64,000 nucleotides of DNA, taken from positions 1 through 64,000 of the forward strand of contig BJHG01000002.1 of NCBI GenBank assembly GCA_014191975.1. The letters are read 5' to 3'. The translations under genes were made by a program, and so were the position numbers. Source of the DNA: Methylococcaceae bacterium. Its GTDB lineage: Bacteria; Pseudomonadota; Gammaproteobacteria; Methylococcales; Methylomonadaceae. How positions within the stretch are numbered: the first letter of the stretch is position 1; each line of letters starts with the position of its first letter. Below the pieces are notes generated by a model that made no database searches, was not told the origin of the DNA, and saw only the letters and a program-made list of their open reading frames with translations. This document shows, piece after piece, positions 1 through 10,912 of the stretch.

Positions 1-1356
1 GATGCTGCCGTCCAAAATAGCATGCACACAAGATCGTGTACCTTTGATGCTCATCCGCTTACCTACGCCATAACCACCGCCAGTCCAGCCGGTATTGACC
101 AAATACGCATTAACACCATTTTGTTCCATTTTCTTGCCTAGTAACGTGGCATAAACAGTTGGATGCAAAGGTAAAAAAGCTTCTCCAAAACAGGCCGAAA
201 AAGTCGCTTGGGGTTCTGTCACACCACGTTCTGTACCTGCCACTTTTGCTGTATAGCCTGATAGAAAATAATACATTGCTTGTTCTTTCGATAATTTCGA
301 AACAGGTGGCAAAATACCAAACGCATCACACGTTAAGAAAATAATGTTTTGTGGCATTCCTGAACGTAGTGTTGGCTCGTGATTTTCAATATGCTGAATC
401 GGATAGGAAACGCGCGTATTTTCAGTCTTGGAACTGTCGTTATAATCGGGAACGCCATTTGTGTCATAAGCGACATTTTCAAGCAATGCATCACGGCGAA
501 TTGCGCCAAAAATTTCAGGTTCATTTTCTGCCACCAAACCAATACATTTGGCGTAGCAGCCGCCCTCGAAATTAAATACACCGTTATCATCCCAGCCGTG
601 TTCGTCGTCGCCAATTAATTTGCGTGAGGCATCGGTTGAAAGTGTGGTTTTACCTGTTCCAGATAAACCAAAAAATAATGCGACATCACCATCTTTGCCA
701 ACATTTGCGCTGCAGTGCATTGACAAAATCCCTTCCAATGGCAACCAATAGTTCATCATGGTAAAAATGCCTTTTTTCATTTCACCACCGTACCAAGTAC
801 CTCCGATAATAGCGATATTTTTCTCAATGTTAAAAATGCAAAAAACTTCAGAATTTAAGCCCTGATTTTGCCATTTTTCATTGGAGAAATTACTGGCGTT
901 ATAGACGCGAAAGTTAGGTGAGAAATCTGTTAATTCGGTTTCATTTGGGCGTATAAACATATTCTTAACGAAATGCGATTGCCACGCGAATTCGGTGATG
1001 AATCGTACAGATTTTCGCATTGCACCATCACCACTAAAGCCGTCAGTGACATAAATATCTTTATCCGACAAATAGGTAATTACATCGGCATAAAGTTCGT
1101 CAAAAATTTCTGCTGAAACGGGTTTATTTACGTTACCCCACGCAATATTTTGATTTGATGGTTCTTGTTGTACAAAAAACTTATCTTTCGGTGATCGCCC
1201 AGTGAATTTCCCTGTGTCTACAGTCATCGTGTTATTACTTAACACTTGTCCTTCTTTATTAGCTAACTCATGGTTGAAAAGTTCATCATAATTTAAATTA
1301 TGAAAAACTTGACTAACGCTATGAAGTCCTAATTTTTCTGCACTTAATTCACTCAT
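1..1356 (-). CDS. pckA: Phosphoenolpyruvate carboxykinase (ATP), 3' end beyond window
   Basis: Minus-strand translation from ATG at 1356 gives [27 protein letters not shown]...TGRSPKDKF...[15 protein letters not shown]...; open at the left edge. Confidence 0.95.
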   Translation of the reverse strand, partial: MSELSAEKLGLHSVSQVFHNLNYDELFNHELANKEGQVLSNNTMTVDTGKFTGRSPKDKFFVQQEPSNQNIAWGNVNKPVSAEIFDELYADVITYLSDKDIYVTDGFSGDGAMRKSVRFITEFAWQSHFVKNMFIRPNETELTDFSPNFRVYNASNFSNEKWQNQGLNSEVFCIFNIEKNIAIIGGTWYGGEMKKGIFTMMNYWLPLEGILSMHCSANVGKDGDVALFFGLSGTGKTTLSTDASRKLIGDDEHGWDDNGVFNFEGGCYAKCIGLVAENEPEIFGAIRRDALLENVAYDTNGVPDYNDSSKTENTRVSYPIQHIENHEPTLRSGMPQNIIFLTCDAFGILPPVSKLSKEQAMYYFLSGYTAKVAGTERGVTEPQATFSACFGEAFLPLHPTVYATLLGKKMEQNGVNAYLVNTGWTGGGYGVGKRMSIKGTRSCVHAILDGSI

Positions 1357-1440
1357 TAACACGGCTCCTAAGATTTTATATTTGTTCTTTTAATTTTTTT
1401 AATGGTTAGATTTTAAATAAAAATAAAAACACCTAAAACT

Positions 1441-1469
1441 AAAAAACCCAGCAAAAATGCTGGGTTTTC
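1441..1469 (-). terminator. Rho-independent terminator of the small lipoprotein gene
   Basis: aaaaaacccagcaaaaatgctgggtttt inverted repeat with T/A tracts, just after the minus-strand ORF. Confidence 0.7.
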
Positions 1470-1523
1470 TGAATGCTATAACAGCTAATGAATACTATAA
1501 TAGCCAATTGTTTTTAACCAATC

Positions 1524-1637
1524 TTATAAAGAGATTGAGCTAGAAACTTTTTGTTTTGATGCATCTTGATCATCGATGCAACCAGTTAAACCAACAATCA
1601 TTAACGCTAAAGCTAATACAGAAATTACTTTTTTCAT
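1524..1637 (-). CDS. Small lipoprotein (37 aa)
   Basis: MKKVISVLALALMIVGLTGCIDDQDASKQKVSSSISL; lipobox LTGC; RBS-like ggagg upstream on minus strand; not in ORF track because short. Confidence 0.6.
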   Translation of the reverse strand: MKKVISVLALALMIVGLTGCIDDQDASKQKVSSSISL

Positions 1638-1753
1638 TGTGAAATCCTCCAAGTTGTTTTAATTATATTCGCGCAAATTTCTAAGCACGGCGCAATTTAT
1701 ACCATGACTATTTTGTCAATGCAATAATAAACCGTCTAACTATTCGAGCTAAA

Positions 1754-3643
1754 TCACAGGACGTTAATGTCATTGGGTAAATTAATTTGAATCGTTTTGT
1801 TCTGCCACGTTGCTGAACCAATGGTTGTCCAAGTCCCCACCATGTTTTTGTGTAATAAATTTTTCTGCCAGATATTCGGTGCTTCAATCTTTTTCATTTG
1901 AATATGAAACGTTGTTTTATTCAAATCTAGCCCCAAATTTTGCCCATAAAAAGCAATTACTTTCGTCATCAATTTTTTCAACCGCCAATTATCTATATTG
2001 GGTGTAACAGCAATATTTGCCCACATCGAATGGACTCTCCCCCAATTTGGCGCAAGCATTCGCCCTTGTTCATTAATGAACGGCAACCATTTTTCTTGTC
2101 CATTTTCGTCGGTGTAAGTAATCGCTAAAATATGATCATAGCCCGAAAAATGGTCATGTAAATATAGTGCGTGCGGTACAATTCCTACAAATGTCGTTGA
2201 CCACAAAATGATCATGTCGCTCGCTTGCGCTAATGGTGCTAGCAACAAATTATGCAATTTAAAGCGGTAAATAAGTCCAAAATGAATTGTGCTATTCAAT
2301 TGTAAAATCAAAAATAGCAACAAAATTTTAATGAGCTTTTGAGTGAAAAATTTCGGTTTACGGGCAAACGCTTGCTCAAACAATTGCGTGTACCAAGTAT
2401 TATTTTTTAAAGGTGTAACAATAAAGCAAGCATCATCACAGCGAATTCGATTATCTGCAATGGCGCGATATTTTTTCTCTGCTAATGTCCGAATAATTGG
2501 CAATGACAAAAAAATACCGACTAATTTCACATAGCCCATTTTCTGTAATATTTGTGCATAAGTTTGCACGCCAGCATAAACATGACCCTGTAAATCGACG
2601 GCATATAGGTCTTTTAATAGCATGTCAGGCGCAATCACAGCGAGAGCTGGATAATTCGGTGCATTGTCTTGAGCATTTTTAAAATCAATCCGTTTCAAAA
2701 TATCAAAGTGATTCAAAATCAAAACAGTACGATTGCAAAGTGGACATTGTTTATCGAAAAATACGGTTAGCACGGGTTTTTTCGTGATGAAGAAATCACC
2801 AATTTTGCGCCACCAAGAAAAAGGAATCATTAGCAAATAAAAGCTCAGCATTCCTAATCCGAATGGATAGATGTTAAGTGAAAGCGTAATACCTAAATGC
2901 AAACTCACGCCAATCAGTAAATAAGCAATTCTTGCATGGCGATGCCAAAAGAAAAAAATAAATGTGAATTGAAATATCAAAGTCAAGTAACTGAATGCAT
3001 TTTGAAACCATTTTTCATTGAGTAAGATTGACATATCTAAAGCGGAAACATAATAAGGCTGGGTAGCCGGCAACCACGTTCCTAAACCGTTACGCCAATG
3101 TTCGGCAAACATTTTATGAACCGTTGAATCAAAATATAAAAAACCCAAACAAATCGTAACTGGCAATAAATACGCTAGTACAGTCACGGTTGGCGTTTTA
3201 TATTGATCGTAATGCGTGAACGGTGTACTGAGTTTGTAACGTAAATTATCGATTGAAAACGCTTTATCAGCAGGCATGAATAAAAGAAAAAATCCCGCCC
3301 CAATCATAAATGTATCAAAACCACCGTCAAAATCACGTTGCATTGGCGTGAAATTCACAAATAAAATCCATAACACATAATTTAACAACATTGCTGCTTG
3401 ATAGCGATAGCCGATCGTGACACACGTCGCGATAATCGCCCACAGTGTAAGAAACGTTGTAATCATTGGGAATTCAACGTCGAGATAGGGAATTGGATCA
3501 AAAATAAGATGATTAAAATACAATAGAAAAACAATCTCTTGCAGTGCAATTAAGCCATAGCCTATCCGAAACAACCCCAATCCAGTTGCAGGAACTTGTT
3601 TATTGAGTAATGAAAGAAATTTAGAAGAAAGATACGCGGACAT
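1754..3643 (-). CDS. HTTM-domain membrane protein with internal DCC (DUF393) thiol-oxidoreductase-like domain
   Basis: Multi-TM N-terminus followed by VLTVFFDKQCPLCNRTVLIL (DCC-type motif). Confidence 0.7.
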   Translation of the reverse strand: MSAYLSSKFLSLLNKQVPATGLGLFRIGYGLIALQEIVFLLYFNHLIFDPIPYLDVEFPMITTFLTLWAIIATCVTIGYRYQAAMLLNYVLWILFVNFTPMQRDFDGGFDTFMIGAGFFLLFMPADKAFSIDNLRYKLSTPFTHYDQYKTPTVTVLAYLLPVTICLGFLYFDSTVHKMFAEHWRNGLGTWLPATQPYYVSALDMSILLNEKWFQNAFSYLTLIFQFTFIFFFWHRHARIAYLLIGVSLHLGITLSLNIYPFGLGMLSFYLLMIPFSWWRKIGDFFITKKPVLTVFFDKQCPLCNRTVLILNHFDILKRIDFKNAQDNAPNYPALAVIAPDMLLKDLYAVDLQGHVYAGVQTYAQILQKMGYVKLVGIFLSLPIIRTLAEKKYRAIADNRIRCDDACFIVTPLKNNTWYTQLFEQAFARKPKFFTQKLIKILLLFLILQLNSTIHFGLIYRFKLHNLLLAPLAQASDMIILWSTTFVGIVPHALYLHDHFSGYDHILAITYTDENGQEKWLPFINEQGRMLAPNWGRVHSMWANIAVTPNIDNWRLKKLMTKVIAFYGQNLGLDLNKTTFHIQMKKIEAPNIWQKNLLHKNMVGTWTTIGSATWQNKTIQINLPNDINVL

Positions 3644-3673
3644 AGCAACTCGAAACCTAAAACGTTAAAAACA

Positions 3674-3710
3674 AAAAAGGTCGCAACAATCTCTTGTTGC
3701 GACCTTTTAA
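3674..3710 (-). terminator. Rho-independent terminator
   Basis: aaaaaaggtcgcaacaatctcttgttgcgacctttt perfect stem with A/T tracts. Confidence 0.75.
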
Positions 3711-3733
3711 CTAATGACTGAAAGTCTTTAGTA

Positions 3734-3865
3734 TTATGCTTCGTCTTCTGGATGTGCAGCAAAAACCCATTTTACGAAAAAATAACCTGCCGCTACAACT
3801 ACTAAGCCAATTGTTGCACCTGTTGGTGTTTTCATCATTTCTGTTACGTCTAAAATTGCACCCAT
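3734..3865 (-). CDS. Small single-TM protein (43 aa)
   Basis: MGAILDVTEMMKTPTGATIGLVVVAAGYFFVKWVFAAHPEDEA with RBS (aggag) upstream and a strong terminator downstream. Confidence 0.5.
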   Translation of the reverse strand: MGAILDVTEMMKTPTGATIGLVVVAAGYFFVKWVFAAHPEDEA

Positions 3866-4062
3866 GGGATTCTCCTATAATTTTGTTGTTTAAAAATACG
3901 CTAAAATCTAGCATAAATCGAATCTTCATAATACTTTAGAATCTGTGAATGTCAAGGCTTGTTCTGTTGTTCTTACTGGTTAAAATTTAAAGCTGGACAT
4001 TCAATGATGATATAATTTGAATCGCTACATTTATATTTAAATATCAAACAGGGGCAGTAAAA

Positions 4063-4455
4063 ATGAGAAGAATAAATTATGTCAAATGCTTGCCGTTGGT
4101 CGCTGTATTTTTTGCATCGTTTGCTTATGCAGATGTCGAATTGAAAGATAATAGCGAACTCCTCGGTAAATGGGCATTGACCGCTGAATCAATTAAACTT
4201 GATGGTGGAAAAAAAGTAGTTTCCAGTTCGTGGGAATTTAAAAGTGACGGCTCATTGATTTCAGTAGCAACCGACTCATTAGGTCGTACTAAAGAAATGA
4301 CTGTAATGGTTAAATACATAGTGGAAGATGGCTTGATTAAAAAACAAGTTTCACCTGGACGTGAAAAGTATGAGTCTTGTTCAGTTGTTCAAAAAACGGG
4401 TTCAGATATGATTGTAAGATGTACAAATCTGTTTCTTTTCTTAACAAAAAAATAA
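4063..4455 (+). CDS. Secreted hypothetical protein (lipocalin-like size)
   Basis: N-terminal signal peptide MRRINYVKCLPLVAVFFASFAYA; complete ORF. Confidence 0.5.
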   Translation: MRRINYVKCLPLVAVFFASFAYADVELKDNSELLGKWALTAESIKLDGGKKVVSSSWEFKSDGSLISVATDSLGRTKEMTVMVKYIVEDGLIKKQVSPGREKYESCSVVQKTGSDMIVRCTNLFLFLTKK

Positions 4456-4481
4456 TAATTTGAAAGGGTAGGAGTATAGCA

Positions 4482-4910
4482 ATGATAGGTGCAATTTTTA
4501 TGATTTTTGTTGCCATCTGGATTTATCAGTCGGCGGTAAAAGCAAAAGTAGAAAATATGCTTTTTTGGGTAATAGGTAGCGTAATCACATTTTTCGCTAT
4601 TCAAGCACTGTTCGTTTATTCTGATGTTTCATTATTGGAATCATTCAGAAGCAGTGAAGGTGGTGAAGCCTATGAATCAGTTAATGGTGCAGACCGTAAA
4701 AACGAAGGTGATTTCCAAGGTTTCGGTGGTGTTGTAGAATCACTCTTTTTTGAATTATTTCCACAAATTGCAGCGTTTTTAGTGGTTGCTGTTTTACGTA
4801 CTCGCTTTATGTTGAAAGAGCCATTAAACGTAAGAAACTTGTTCAGTGGTTTGAAAGAAATGTTTATTAGAATTAAAGACAGCTTCAAAGCTTCTGTAAC
4901 GCAAGAATAA
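4482..4910 (+). CDS. Hypothetical membrane protein
   Basis: Complete ORF with about three TM segments, downstream of and likely co-transcribed with 4063..4455. Confidence 0.5.
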   Translation: MIGAIFMIFVAIWIYQSAVKAKVENMLFWVIGSVITFFAIQALFVYSDVSLLESFRSSEGGEAYESVNGADRKNEGDFQGFGGVVESLFFELFPQIAAFLVVAVLRTRFMLKEPLNVRNLFSGLKEMFIRIKDSFKASVTQE

Positions 4911-4930
4911 ATCTTGTTTATTTAAAAATT

Positions 4931-4954
4931 TAGGTGCGATTCTTTCGCACCTAA
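4931..4954. terminator. Hairpin terminator between convergent genes
   Basis: taggtgcgattctttcgcaccta flanked by A/T runs. Confidence 0.6.
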
Positions 4955-4957
4955 ATG

Positions 4958-5692
4958 TCAAGCTGAAATAATCACACCACGCTTTACAAATTCTTCTAAA
5001 ATCTTAAATCCATTTTGCTGCAAAATATCTAATGAAATTGACGGTAAAAAATCGGCTAATCTTGTTAAATATATTTCAGCAAGTTGTTCAGCTTGCGTGT
5101 CAATTAGCTGCAATAATTGGAACGTCAAAGGTGTAATTTCTAAAAACAGCACAATATCTTCGGTATTCCTATAAACCGCTAAAAATGTCGGTTGCGATGG
5201 TGTAACTAGCGGTATAAATTCGGGTGAAATTTTGTGAACTGGGAACTGATATGCCAGCAAACAAGCGAGTGACGAAAATTTCAATGCACTTGTTTTTAAA
5301 TTTTCGAGCGGCATTGGTAACGCGTCAGCTTGACTAATCGATAATGCCATTTCAACCCATTCATAATGTGCCAGCTCAAATAAAAATGGAAAATCGGTTG
5401 TGTTTTCACGTTCGCTTTGTAAATAAGCTAAAAATTCTTCAGGAATTTCAGAAAAATGCGGTGTGTGGCAAACATGATTCACAAAAAAATCTTGTGCTAG
5501 GTTTAACCAAGCCTGCTCATCAAATAAGCTATGTAAAACAGGAAAGTTTGCGCTTAAAAAGCCTTCTATATTATTAAAAAATAACTCTCGGTACATCGCC
5601 ATGCGTTCAGGCTTTGCACTTGTTGGAATTGGATTCTTTTCAGGATTGCGAATGTAGGCTGCAAAAGTGGCTTGATGATTTTGAAGGCGCAT
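4958..5692 (-). CDS. DUF2063 (HvfC/BufC N-terminal-like) protein
   Basis: QATFAAYIRNPEKNPIP...RMAMYRELFFNNIEGFLSANFPVLHSLFDEQAWLNLAQDFF typical of the family. Confidence 0.75.
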   Translation of the reverse strand: MRLQNHQATFAAYIRNPEKNPIPTSAKPERMAMYRELFFNNIEGFLSANFPVLHSLFDEQAWLNLAQDFFVNHVCHTPHFSEIPEEFLAYLQSERENTTDFPFLFELAHYEWVEMALSISQADALPMPLENLKTSALKFSSLACLLAYQFPVHKISPEFIPLVTPSQPTFLAVYRNTEDIVLFLEITPLTFQLLQLIDTQAEQLAEIYLTRLADFLPSISLDILQQNGFKILEEFVKRGVIISA

Positions 5693-5761
5693 TTGTCTTT
5701 TTTTCTTAGATATTACTGAATACGACGGTATTTTTTGCAGATGACTATTGATCGTTTAAAC

Positions 5762-5793
5762 GGCAAGTGAGCAGTACTTCCTACTGCTCACTT
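5762..5793 (-). terminator. Hairpin terminator
   Basis: caagtgagcagtacttcctactgctcacttg inverted repeat. Confidence 0.6.
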
Positions 5794-5807
5794 GAAAGTT
5801 GATGTCG

Positions 5808-6110
5808 TTATTTTTCAGTAGGCCATTTTAAGTCTGCACTCATTGACCAAGGTGAAAATGGAAATGGTAATGTTTCTGTGCCAAAAACCAAGAACAGTAA
5901 AAGGTGATAATCATAAATTGCTAAACCTTGCCCAAAACTTAAAATGTGGCTATTTTTTTCACCTGACAATAGTGTGAAAAATAATTGCAATAAAATGACT
6001 GCCCACGCTAGCCATCTAACCATTGTTATAACGACTGCAAATAGCAACATTAAAAAAATACGCTTCCAAATTTGTACTTGCGATAAATGGGTGTTGATTT
6101 GTTCTTCCAT
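5808..6110 (-). CDS. DUF4389 family membrane protein
   Basis: WKRIFLMLLFAVVITMVRWLAWAVILLQLFFTLLSGEKN pattern. Confidence 0.7.
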   Translation of the reverse strand: MEEQINTHLSQVQIWKRIFLMLLFAVVITMVRWLAWAVILLQLFFTLLSGEKNSHILSFGQGLAIYDYHLLLFLVFGTETLPFPFSPWSMSADLKWPTEK

Positions 6111-6113
6111 GGA

Positions 6114-7211
6114 TTAACCTCTGTTCATAATGTCACGTAAATCGAGAGCAGCCGCGTTTGCACGGGCAATATAGTTAGCCATTGACAACGAATAGTTTGC
6201 AAATAAACCGTAACCACTACCATCCAAAACCATTGGGCTAAGTGTTGGTGTTAAGCTGTTTTCAAGTTCACGAATCATGACATCAACGGTTCGCATTGCG
6301 CGTTTATCGAGCAAAATATCGTGGAAATCATGTTTGATCGCTCGTAAAATATGCAATAATGCCCAACTCGCGCCGCGAGCTTCGTAAAACACGTTATCGA
6401 TTTCCATCCAACCTACTTTTGCGGCTAATTTACCGCTGGCTTCTTCAAGTTCTAAATTGGTTAAACCAGGTGCAAAGTTACTGCTGGACGCATTTGAGCT
6501 TAATCGGGTTGATAAATCCCCCAATCGCTTAATTACAACCTCTGTATATTGCCATAAGTTATCTGCACGCGAATAGAATTGCGCTTTTTTTACCGCATTG
6601 GGGTCTTGTAAACGCCTCATGTATTTATGTAACGCTTGAATACCTTTTTCATATTCGCCTTCAGTTGCAGGCAATGCCCATGAATTAGGCTCGTAATAAA
6701 AATAGGGTTCAGCCACTGCCAAATCAGGATCTTGCTCAGATTGAGATTGATCACGAGCAAAATGGTTTCGTAATGCTGTCGTAGCGTCTCTTAACATTAC
6801 TAATGCGCCAAACTCCCAGCTAGTAATGTTATCGAGTATTACACCTGGTGGTGCAATGTCGTTGGTGATATAACCGCCACTTTTGTTTAAAAGTGTATCG
6901 GCAATATGTGCTAGCGTCGCAGTGTAGGTATAACCCAAAGGTAATTCAGCGGCTAAAATCTCATAACTCGCGGCCTCTTGGTAACCGCGGCCACCTTCCA
7001 AATCTTCAGATTCTGGAGGTAACTCTGGTGCAACTAGTCCCGCTTGTGAAATTGCCGATTCTAAAATATTGAATTGAATAGGTTCTCGCCCCCACCATTG
7101 TGTCAATATAAGTACAACGAATAGAACCAACGATGCTAGCACTCCAAGTATCCATGTAGTGCCCTTTGATTTAATGTCCGTTATTTTTTCGTTTGCCGCC
7201 ATAAAATTCAA
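6114..7211 (-). CDS. DUF2333 family protein
   Basis: Single N-terminal TM; NKSGGYITNDIAPPGVILDNITSWEFGALVMLRD pattern. Confidence 0.75.
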   Translation of the reverse strand: MNFMAANEKITDIKSKGTTWILGVLASLVLFVVLILTQWWGREPIQFNILESAISQAGLVAPELPPESEDLEGGRGYQEAASYEILAAELPLGYTYTATLAHIADTLLNKSGGYITNDIAPPGVILDNITSWEFGALVMLRDATTALRNHFARDQSQSEQDPDLAVAEPYFYYEPNSWALPATEGEYEKGIQALHKYMRRLQDPNAVKKAQFYSRADNLWQYTEVVIKRLGDLSTRLSSNASSSNFAPGLTNLELEEASGKLAAKVGWMEIDNVFYEARGASWALLHILRAIKHDFHDILLDKRAMRTVDVMIRELENSLTPTLSPMVLDGSGYGLFANYSLSMANYIARANAAALDLRDIMNRG

Positions 7212-7371
7212 CCTTTTAAGGAAATAGATTTGCGTGTGTTATTTTAAAATTAAGGCGCATAGTAACGGTTTTTACTGTTTTTTGCACGATGCAACAAAAG
7301 AATAAACACATAAAAATGTTGCGAAAAATGAATCAGTTGATATAATTTGCAGAATGAAATCACAGAATTTC

Positions 7372-7448
7372 AGGCGCGTAGCTCAGTTGGTTAGAGCACC
7401 ACCTTGACATGGTGGGGGTCGGTGGTTCGAGTCCACTCGTGCCTACCA
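7372..7448 (+). tRNA. tRNA-Val (GAC)
   Basis: AGGCGCGTAGCTCAGTTGGTTAGAGCACCACCTTGACATGGTGGGGGTCGGTGGTTCGAGTCCACTCGTGCCTACCA. Confidence 0.97.
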
Positions 7449-7457
7449 AACAAATAA

Positions 7458-7483
7458 AGCACTGCTGGTCAGTGCTTTTTTTT
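7458..7483 (+). terminator. Terminator after tRNA-Val
   Basis: agcactgctggtcagtgctttttttt. Confidence 0.85.
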
Positions 7484-7508
7484 ATTGTGCAACACACGGT
7501 TTTCTATA

Positions 7509-9416
7509 ATGCTAGTTATTAAGCTCCCAGACGGTTCTGAACGCAATTACGACGCGCCACTCAGTGTTCTTGAAGTCGCCCAATCTATTGGTGCTGGACT
7601 TGCAAAAGCTACACTTGCCGCGAAGCTCAACGGTCAACTTGTTGATGCCAGCACAGTCATCGAACACGATGCAGAACTGCAACTTATTACTGCCAAAGAC
7701 GACGAAGGTTTAGATGTTATTCGTCACTCAACCGCGCATTTGCTCGCGCAAGCGGTCAAACAATTATTTCCCGAAGCGCAAGTCACCATCGGGCCAGTAA
7801 TTGAAAACGGTTTTTTCTACGATTTTGCTTATTCACGCGCGTTTACGCCCGATGATTTAATCACGATTGAAGCGAAAATGGAGCAATTAGTCGCTGAAAA
7901 TGTGCCTTTGACACGTTCGGTTTTATCGCGCGACGCAACGGTTGATTTTTTCAAAAACCAAGGCGAAGCCTACAAAGCTGAAATCATTGAATCCATTCCC
8001 GCTGACCAAGATTTATCGCTGTATCAACAAGGCAATTTCACCGATTTATGTCGTGGCCCGCACGTTCCCAGCACAGGAAAATTAGGCGCGTTTAAATTGA
8101 TGAAAATCGCTGGCGCATACTGGCGTGGCGACGCAAAAAATGAAATGTTGCAACGTATTTATGGCACCGCGTGGCGCGACAAAAAAGAATTACAAGCGTA
8201 TTTGACCCGTTTGGAAGAAGCTGAAAAACGTGATCATCGCAAATTGGCGAAAACGTTAGACTTTTTTCACATTCAAGAAGAAGCCCCTGGAATGGTGTTT
8301 TGGCATGAAAAAGGTTGGGTAATTTATCAACAAGTCGAACAATATATTCGCGCAAAATTGCGTGTAAACGGTTACGGCGAAGTGAAAACGCCACAAATGG
8401 TGGATCGTTCGTTGTGGGAAAAATCAGGACATTGGGATAAATTCGGTGCGATGATTTTCACCTCGCATTCGGAAAATCGCGATTACGCCATCAAACCGAT
8501 GAATTGCCCGTGTCACGTTCAGATTTTCAACCAAGGCATGAAAAGTCACCGCGATCTACCGATTCGGTTGGCAGAATTTGGTTCGTGCCATCGCAATGAA
8601 CCGTCTGGCACGCTGCACGGTTTAATGCGGGTTAGAAATTTCGTTCAGGACGACGCGCATATTTTTTGTACGGAATCACAAATTCAAGACGAAGTGGCGA
8701 CGTTTATCGAGTTGCTGTTTGATGTTTATAAAGATTTTGGGTTTGAAGAAGTCATTATTAAACTGTCAACGCGCCCTGAAAATCGGGTCGGTAGCGAAGA
8801 AGTTTGGGACAAAGCGGAAGCTGCGTTAGAACTCGCATTAAATGCAAAAAATTTAGCGTGGGAATTACAGCCCGGTGAAGGCGCATTTTATGGCCCAAAA
8901 ATCGAATTTTCGTTAAAAGATTGCATCGGGCGCGTGTGGCAATGCGGCACGATTCAAGTCGATTTTTCGATGCCAGAACGTCTGGGCGCAAGTTTTGTTG
9001 CCGAAGACGGTTCGCGGCAAGTGCCGGTAATGTTGCATCGCGCCATTTTAGGTTCTCTGGAACGCTTTATCGGAATTCTGATTGAGCAACACGCTGGAAC
9101 ACTGCCGACATGGCTTGCGCCTGTGCAGGTGATGGTGATGGTAATCGCCGATCGTCATGCCGATTACGCCCACAAAGTATTTAAAACGTTGGAATCTCAA
9201 GGTATTCGCGTAAAAATAGACTTGAGAAATGAAAAAATCGGGTTTAAAATTCGAGGGCATTCCATTCAACGTGTGCCGTATCTTGTCATCATCGGTGACA
9301 AAGAATTAGAAGAACAAAGCATGACGGTACGCACTCAGAAGGGTGACGACTTAGGTAGTTTATCGATGGAAAGCTTTAGCGCACAACTCGCGCAAGTCAT
9401 CGAAAACAAAGAATAA
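7509..9416 (+). CDS. thrS: Threonyl-tRNA synthetase (start corrected from 7485)
   Basis: [43 protein letters not shown]...; class II aaRS motifs; 7485 start lies just after the tRNA terminator. Confidence 0.96.
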   Translation: MLVIKLPDGSERNYDAPLSVLEVAQSIGAGLAKATLAAKLNGQLVDASTVIEHDAELQLITAKDDEGLDVIRHSTAHLLAQAVKQLFPEAQVTIGPVIENGFFYDFAYSRAFTPDDLITIEAKMEQLVAENVPLTRSVLSRDATVDFFKNQGEAYKAEIIESIPADQDLSLYQQGNFTDLCRGPHVPSTGKLGAFKLMKIAGAYWRGDAKNEMLQRIYGTAWRDKKELQAYLTRLEEAEKRDHRKLAKTLDFFHIQEEAPGMVFWHEKGWVIYQQVEQYIRAKLRVNGYGEVKTPQMVDRSLWEKSGHWDKFGAMIFTSHSENRDYAIKPMNCPCHVQIFNQGMKSHRDLPIRLAEFGSCHRNEPSGTLHGLMRVRNFVQDDAHIFCTESQIQDEVATFIELLFDVYKDFGFEEVIIKLSTRPENRVGSEEVWDKAEAALELALNAKNLAWELQPGEGAFYGPKIEFSLKDCIGRVWQCGTIQVDFSMPERLGASFVAEDGSRQVPVMLHRAILGSLERFIGILIEQHAGTLPTWLAPVQVMVMVIADRHADYAHKVFKTLESQGIRVKIDLRNEKIGFKIRGHSIQRVPYLVIIGDKELEEQSMTVRTQKGDDLGSLSMESFSAQLAQVIENKE

Positions 9417-9436
9417 TTAACGTGGAGGATTAAGGT

Positions 9437-9961
9437 ATCGCTGCGAAAAAAGATGAAACACGCTTAAATGACATGATTACCGCTAGACGTGTTCGTGTCA
9501 CTGGGGCAGATGGCGAGTCATTAGGCATTATTGCGTTAGACGAAGCGAAAAAAATCGCTTATGACGCCGATTTAGATTTAGTGGAAATTTCGCCCAACGC
9601 GGATCCGCCAGTTTGTAAGATTATGAATTACGGCAAATTTCAGTTTGAACAAAGTAAAAAACTGGCTGTCGCGAAGAAAAATCAAAAGCAAATCCAGATT
9701 AAAGAAATCAAATTCCGTCCTGGAACGGACGAAGGTGATTATCAAGTCAAGCTGAAAAATCTGATTAAATTCCTAACCGAAGGCGATAAAACCAAAATTA
9801 CGTTACGTTATCGTGGACGTGAAATGGCGCACAAAGAATTAGGAATAGACGTTTTGAAACGTATCGAAAAAGACTTGGAAGAGTTGGCGATTGTTGAGCA
9901 GTTTCCAAAAATGGAAGGGCGACAAATGGTTATGGTCCTCTCGCCTAAAAAGAAAAAATAG
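9437..9961 (+). CDS. infC: Translation initiation factor IF-3, probable AUC start
   Basis: In-frame extension upstream of the ATG at 9473 to ATC at 9437, with ggagg 8-13 nt upstream and a TAA stop at 9431; protein matches IF-3. Confidence 0.9.
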   Translation: MAAKKDETRLNDMITARRVRVTGADGESLGIIALDEAKKIAYDADLDLVEISPNADPPVCKIMNYGKFQFEQSKKLAVAKKNQKQIQIKEIKFRPGTDEGDYQVKLKNLIKFLTEGDKTKITLRYRGREMAHKELGIDVLKRIEKDLEELAIVEQFPKMEGRQMVMVLSPKKKK

Positions 9962-10068
9962 CGTTACGAATCATACAGGACGTGTGATTTTAGTTTTGTT
10001 TAGGCCACGCATTTTGCCTAAGCGAACTATTTTCAGGGATACTTTTAACTTTATTTTGAGCTAAACAA

Positions 10069-10266
10069 ATGCCAAAAATTAAAACGAATCGTGGTGCCGC
10101 GAAACGCTTCAAGCGTACAGGCAACGGTGGTATTAAGTGTGGTCACTCACACCGTCGCCACATCTTGACAAAAAAATCAACGAAAAGAAAAAGACAATTG
10201 CGCTCGCCAAACTCGGTACATCCTTCGGATATCCGCATGGTAAATCGCATGATTCCTTATCTATAA
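10069..10266 (+). CDS. rpmI: 50S ribosomal protein L35
   Basis: [45 protein letters not shown]. Confidence 0.96.
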   Translation: MPKIKTNRGAAKRFKRTGNGGIKCGHSHRRHILTKKSTKRKRQLRSPNSVHPSDIRMVNRMIPYL

Positions 10267-10291
10267 CCGACTTAATTTAAGGAAATAAATC

Positions 10292-10657
10292 GTGCCTAGA
10301 GTAAAACGTGGTGTTACAGCCAGAGCAAGACACAAAAAAGTTCTTAAACAAGCAAAAGGTTATTACGGCGCAAGAAGCCGCGTTTACCGTGTTGCGAAAC
10401 AAGCGGTAATCAAAGCAGGTCAGTATGCGTACCGCGATCGCAAACAAAGAAAACGTCAATTTCGTGCGTTATGGATTGTCCGTATCAACGCGGCTTCGCG
10501 AATGTTCGGCATTTCCTATAGCCGTTTAATCAACGGTTTGACTAAAGCGAACGTGAAAATAGATCGTAAAGTGTTAGCCGATCTTGCAGTTCGTGATATT
10601 GACGCATTCGGTAAAATCGCTGAAATCGCAAAAGCAAACGTGAGTGCGCTTTCGTAA
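10292..10657 (+). CDS. rplT: 50S ribosomal protein L20 (GTG start)
   Basis: [39 protein letters not shown]. Confidence 0.97.
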   Translation: MPRVKRGVTARARHKKVLKQAKGYYGARSRVYRVAKQAVIKAGQYAYRDRKQRKRQFRALWIVRINAASRMFGISYSRLINGLTKANVKIDRKVLADLAVRDIDAFGKIAEIAKANVSALS

Positions 10658-10683
10658 AATTACGATTCCCGTTTTAACCTTAA

Positions 10684-10719
10684 AAATCTGCCCAACTTAA
10701 ATAGTGGGCGGATTTTTTT
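10684..10719 (+). terminator. Terminator of thrS-infC-rpmI-rplT operon
   Basis: aaatctgcccaacttaaatagtgggcggattttttt. Confidence 0.8.
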
Positions 10720-10912
10720 GTGTCTGGTTAAATCGAATGCTCAAATTTTGATTCACCACTTGGTGTTGCTTAAAGCTATACTAAAAACTCGCCGTTTAAT
10801 TGAATTACCCTGTGTGTTAAAGTTTACCTCTAACGAAATCGAGCGAAAAATGTTGCCCGAATTGTTAATCTAAAAATAAAATTATATTTGGTAAAAATTT
10901 AGGAGAGTAAAA

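Noticed and set aside
333-614. ORFs on both strands at 159-618 in the track
   Set aside because: They overlap the confidently identified pckA coding frame and have no recognisable domain.
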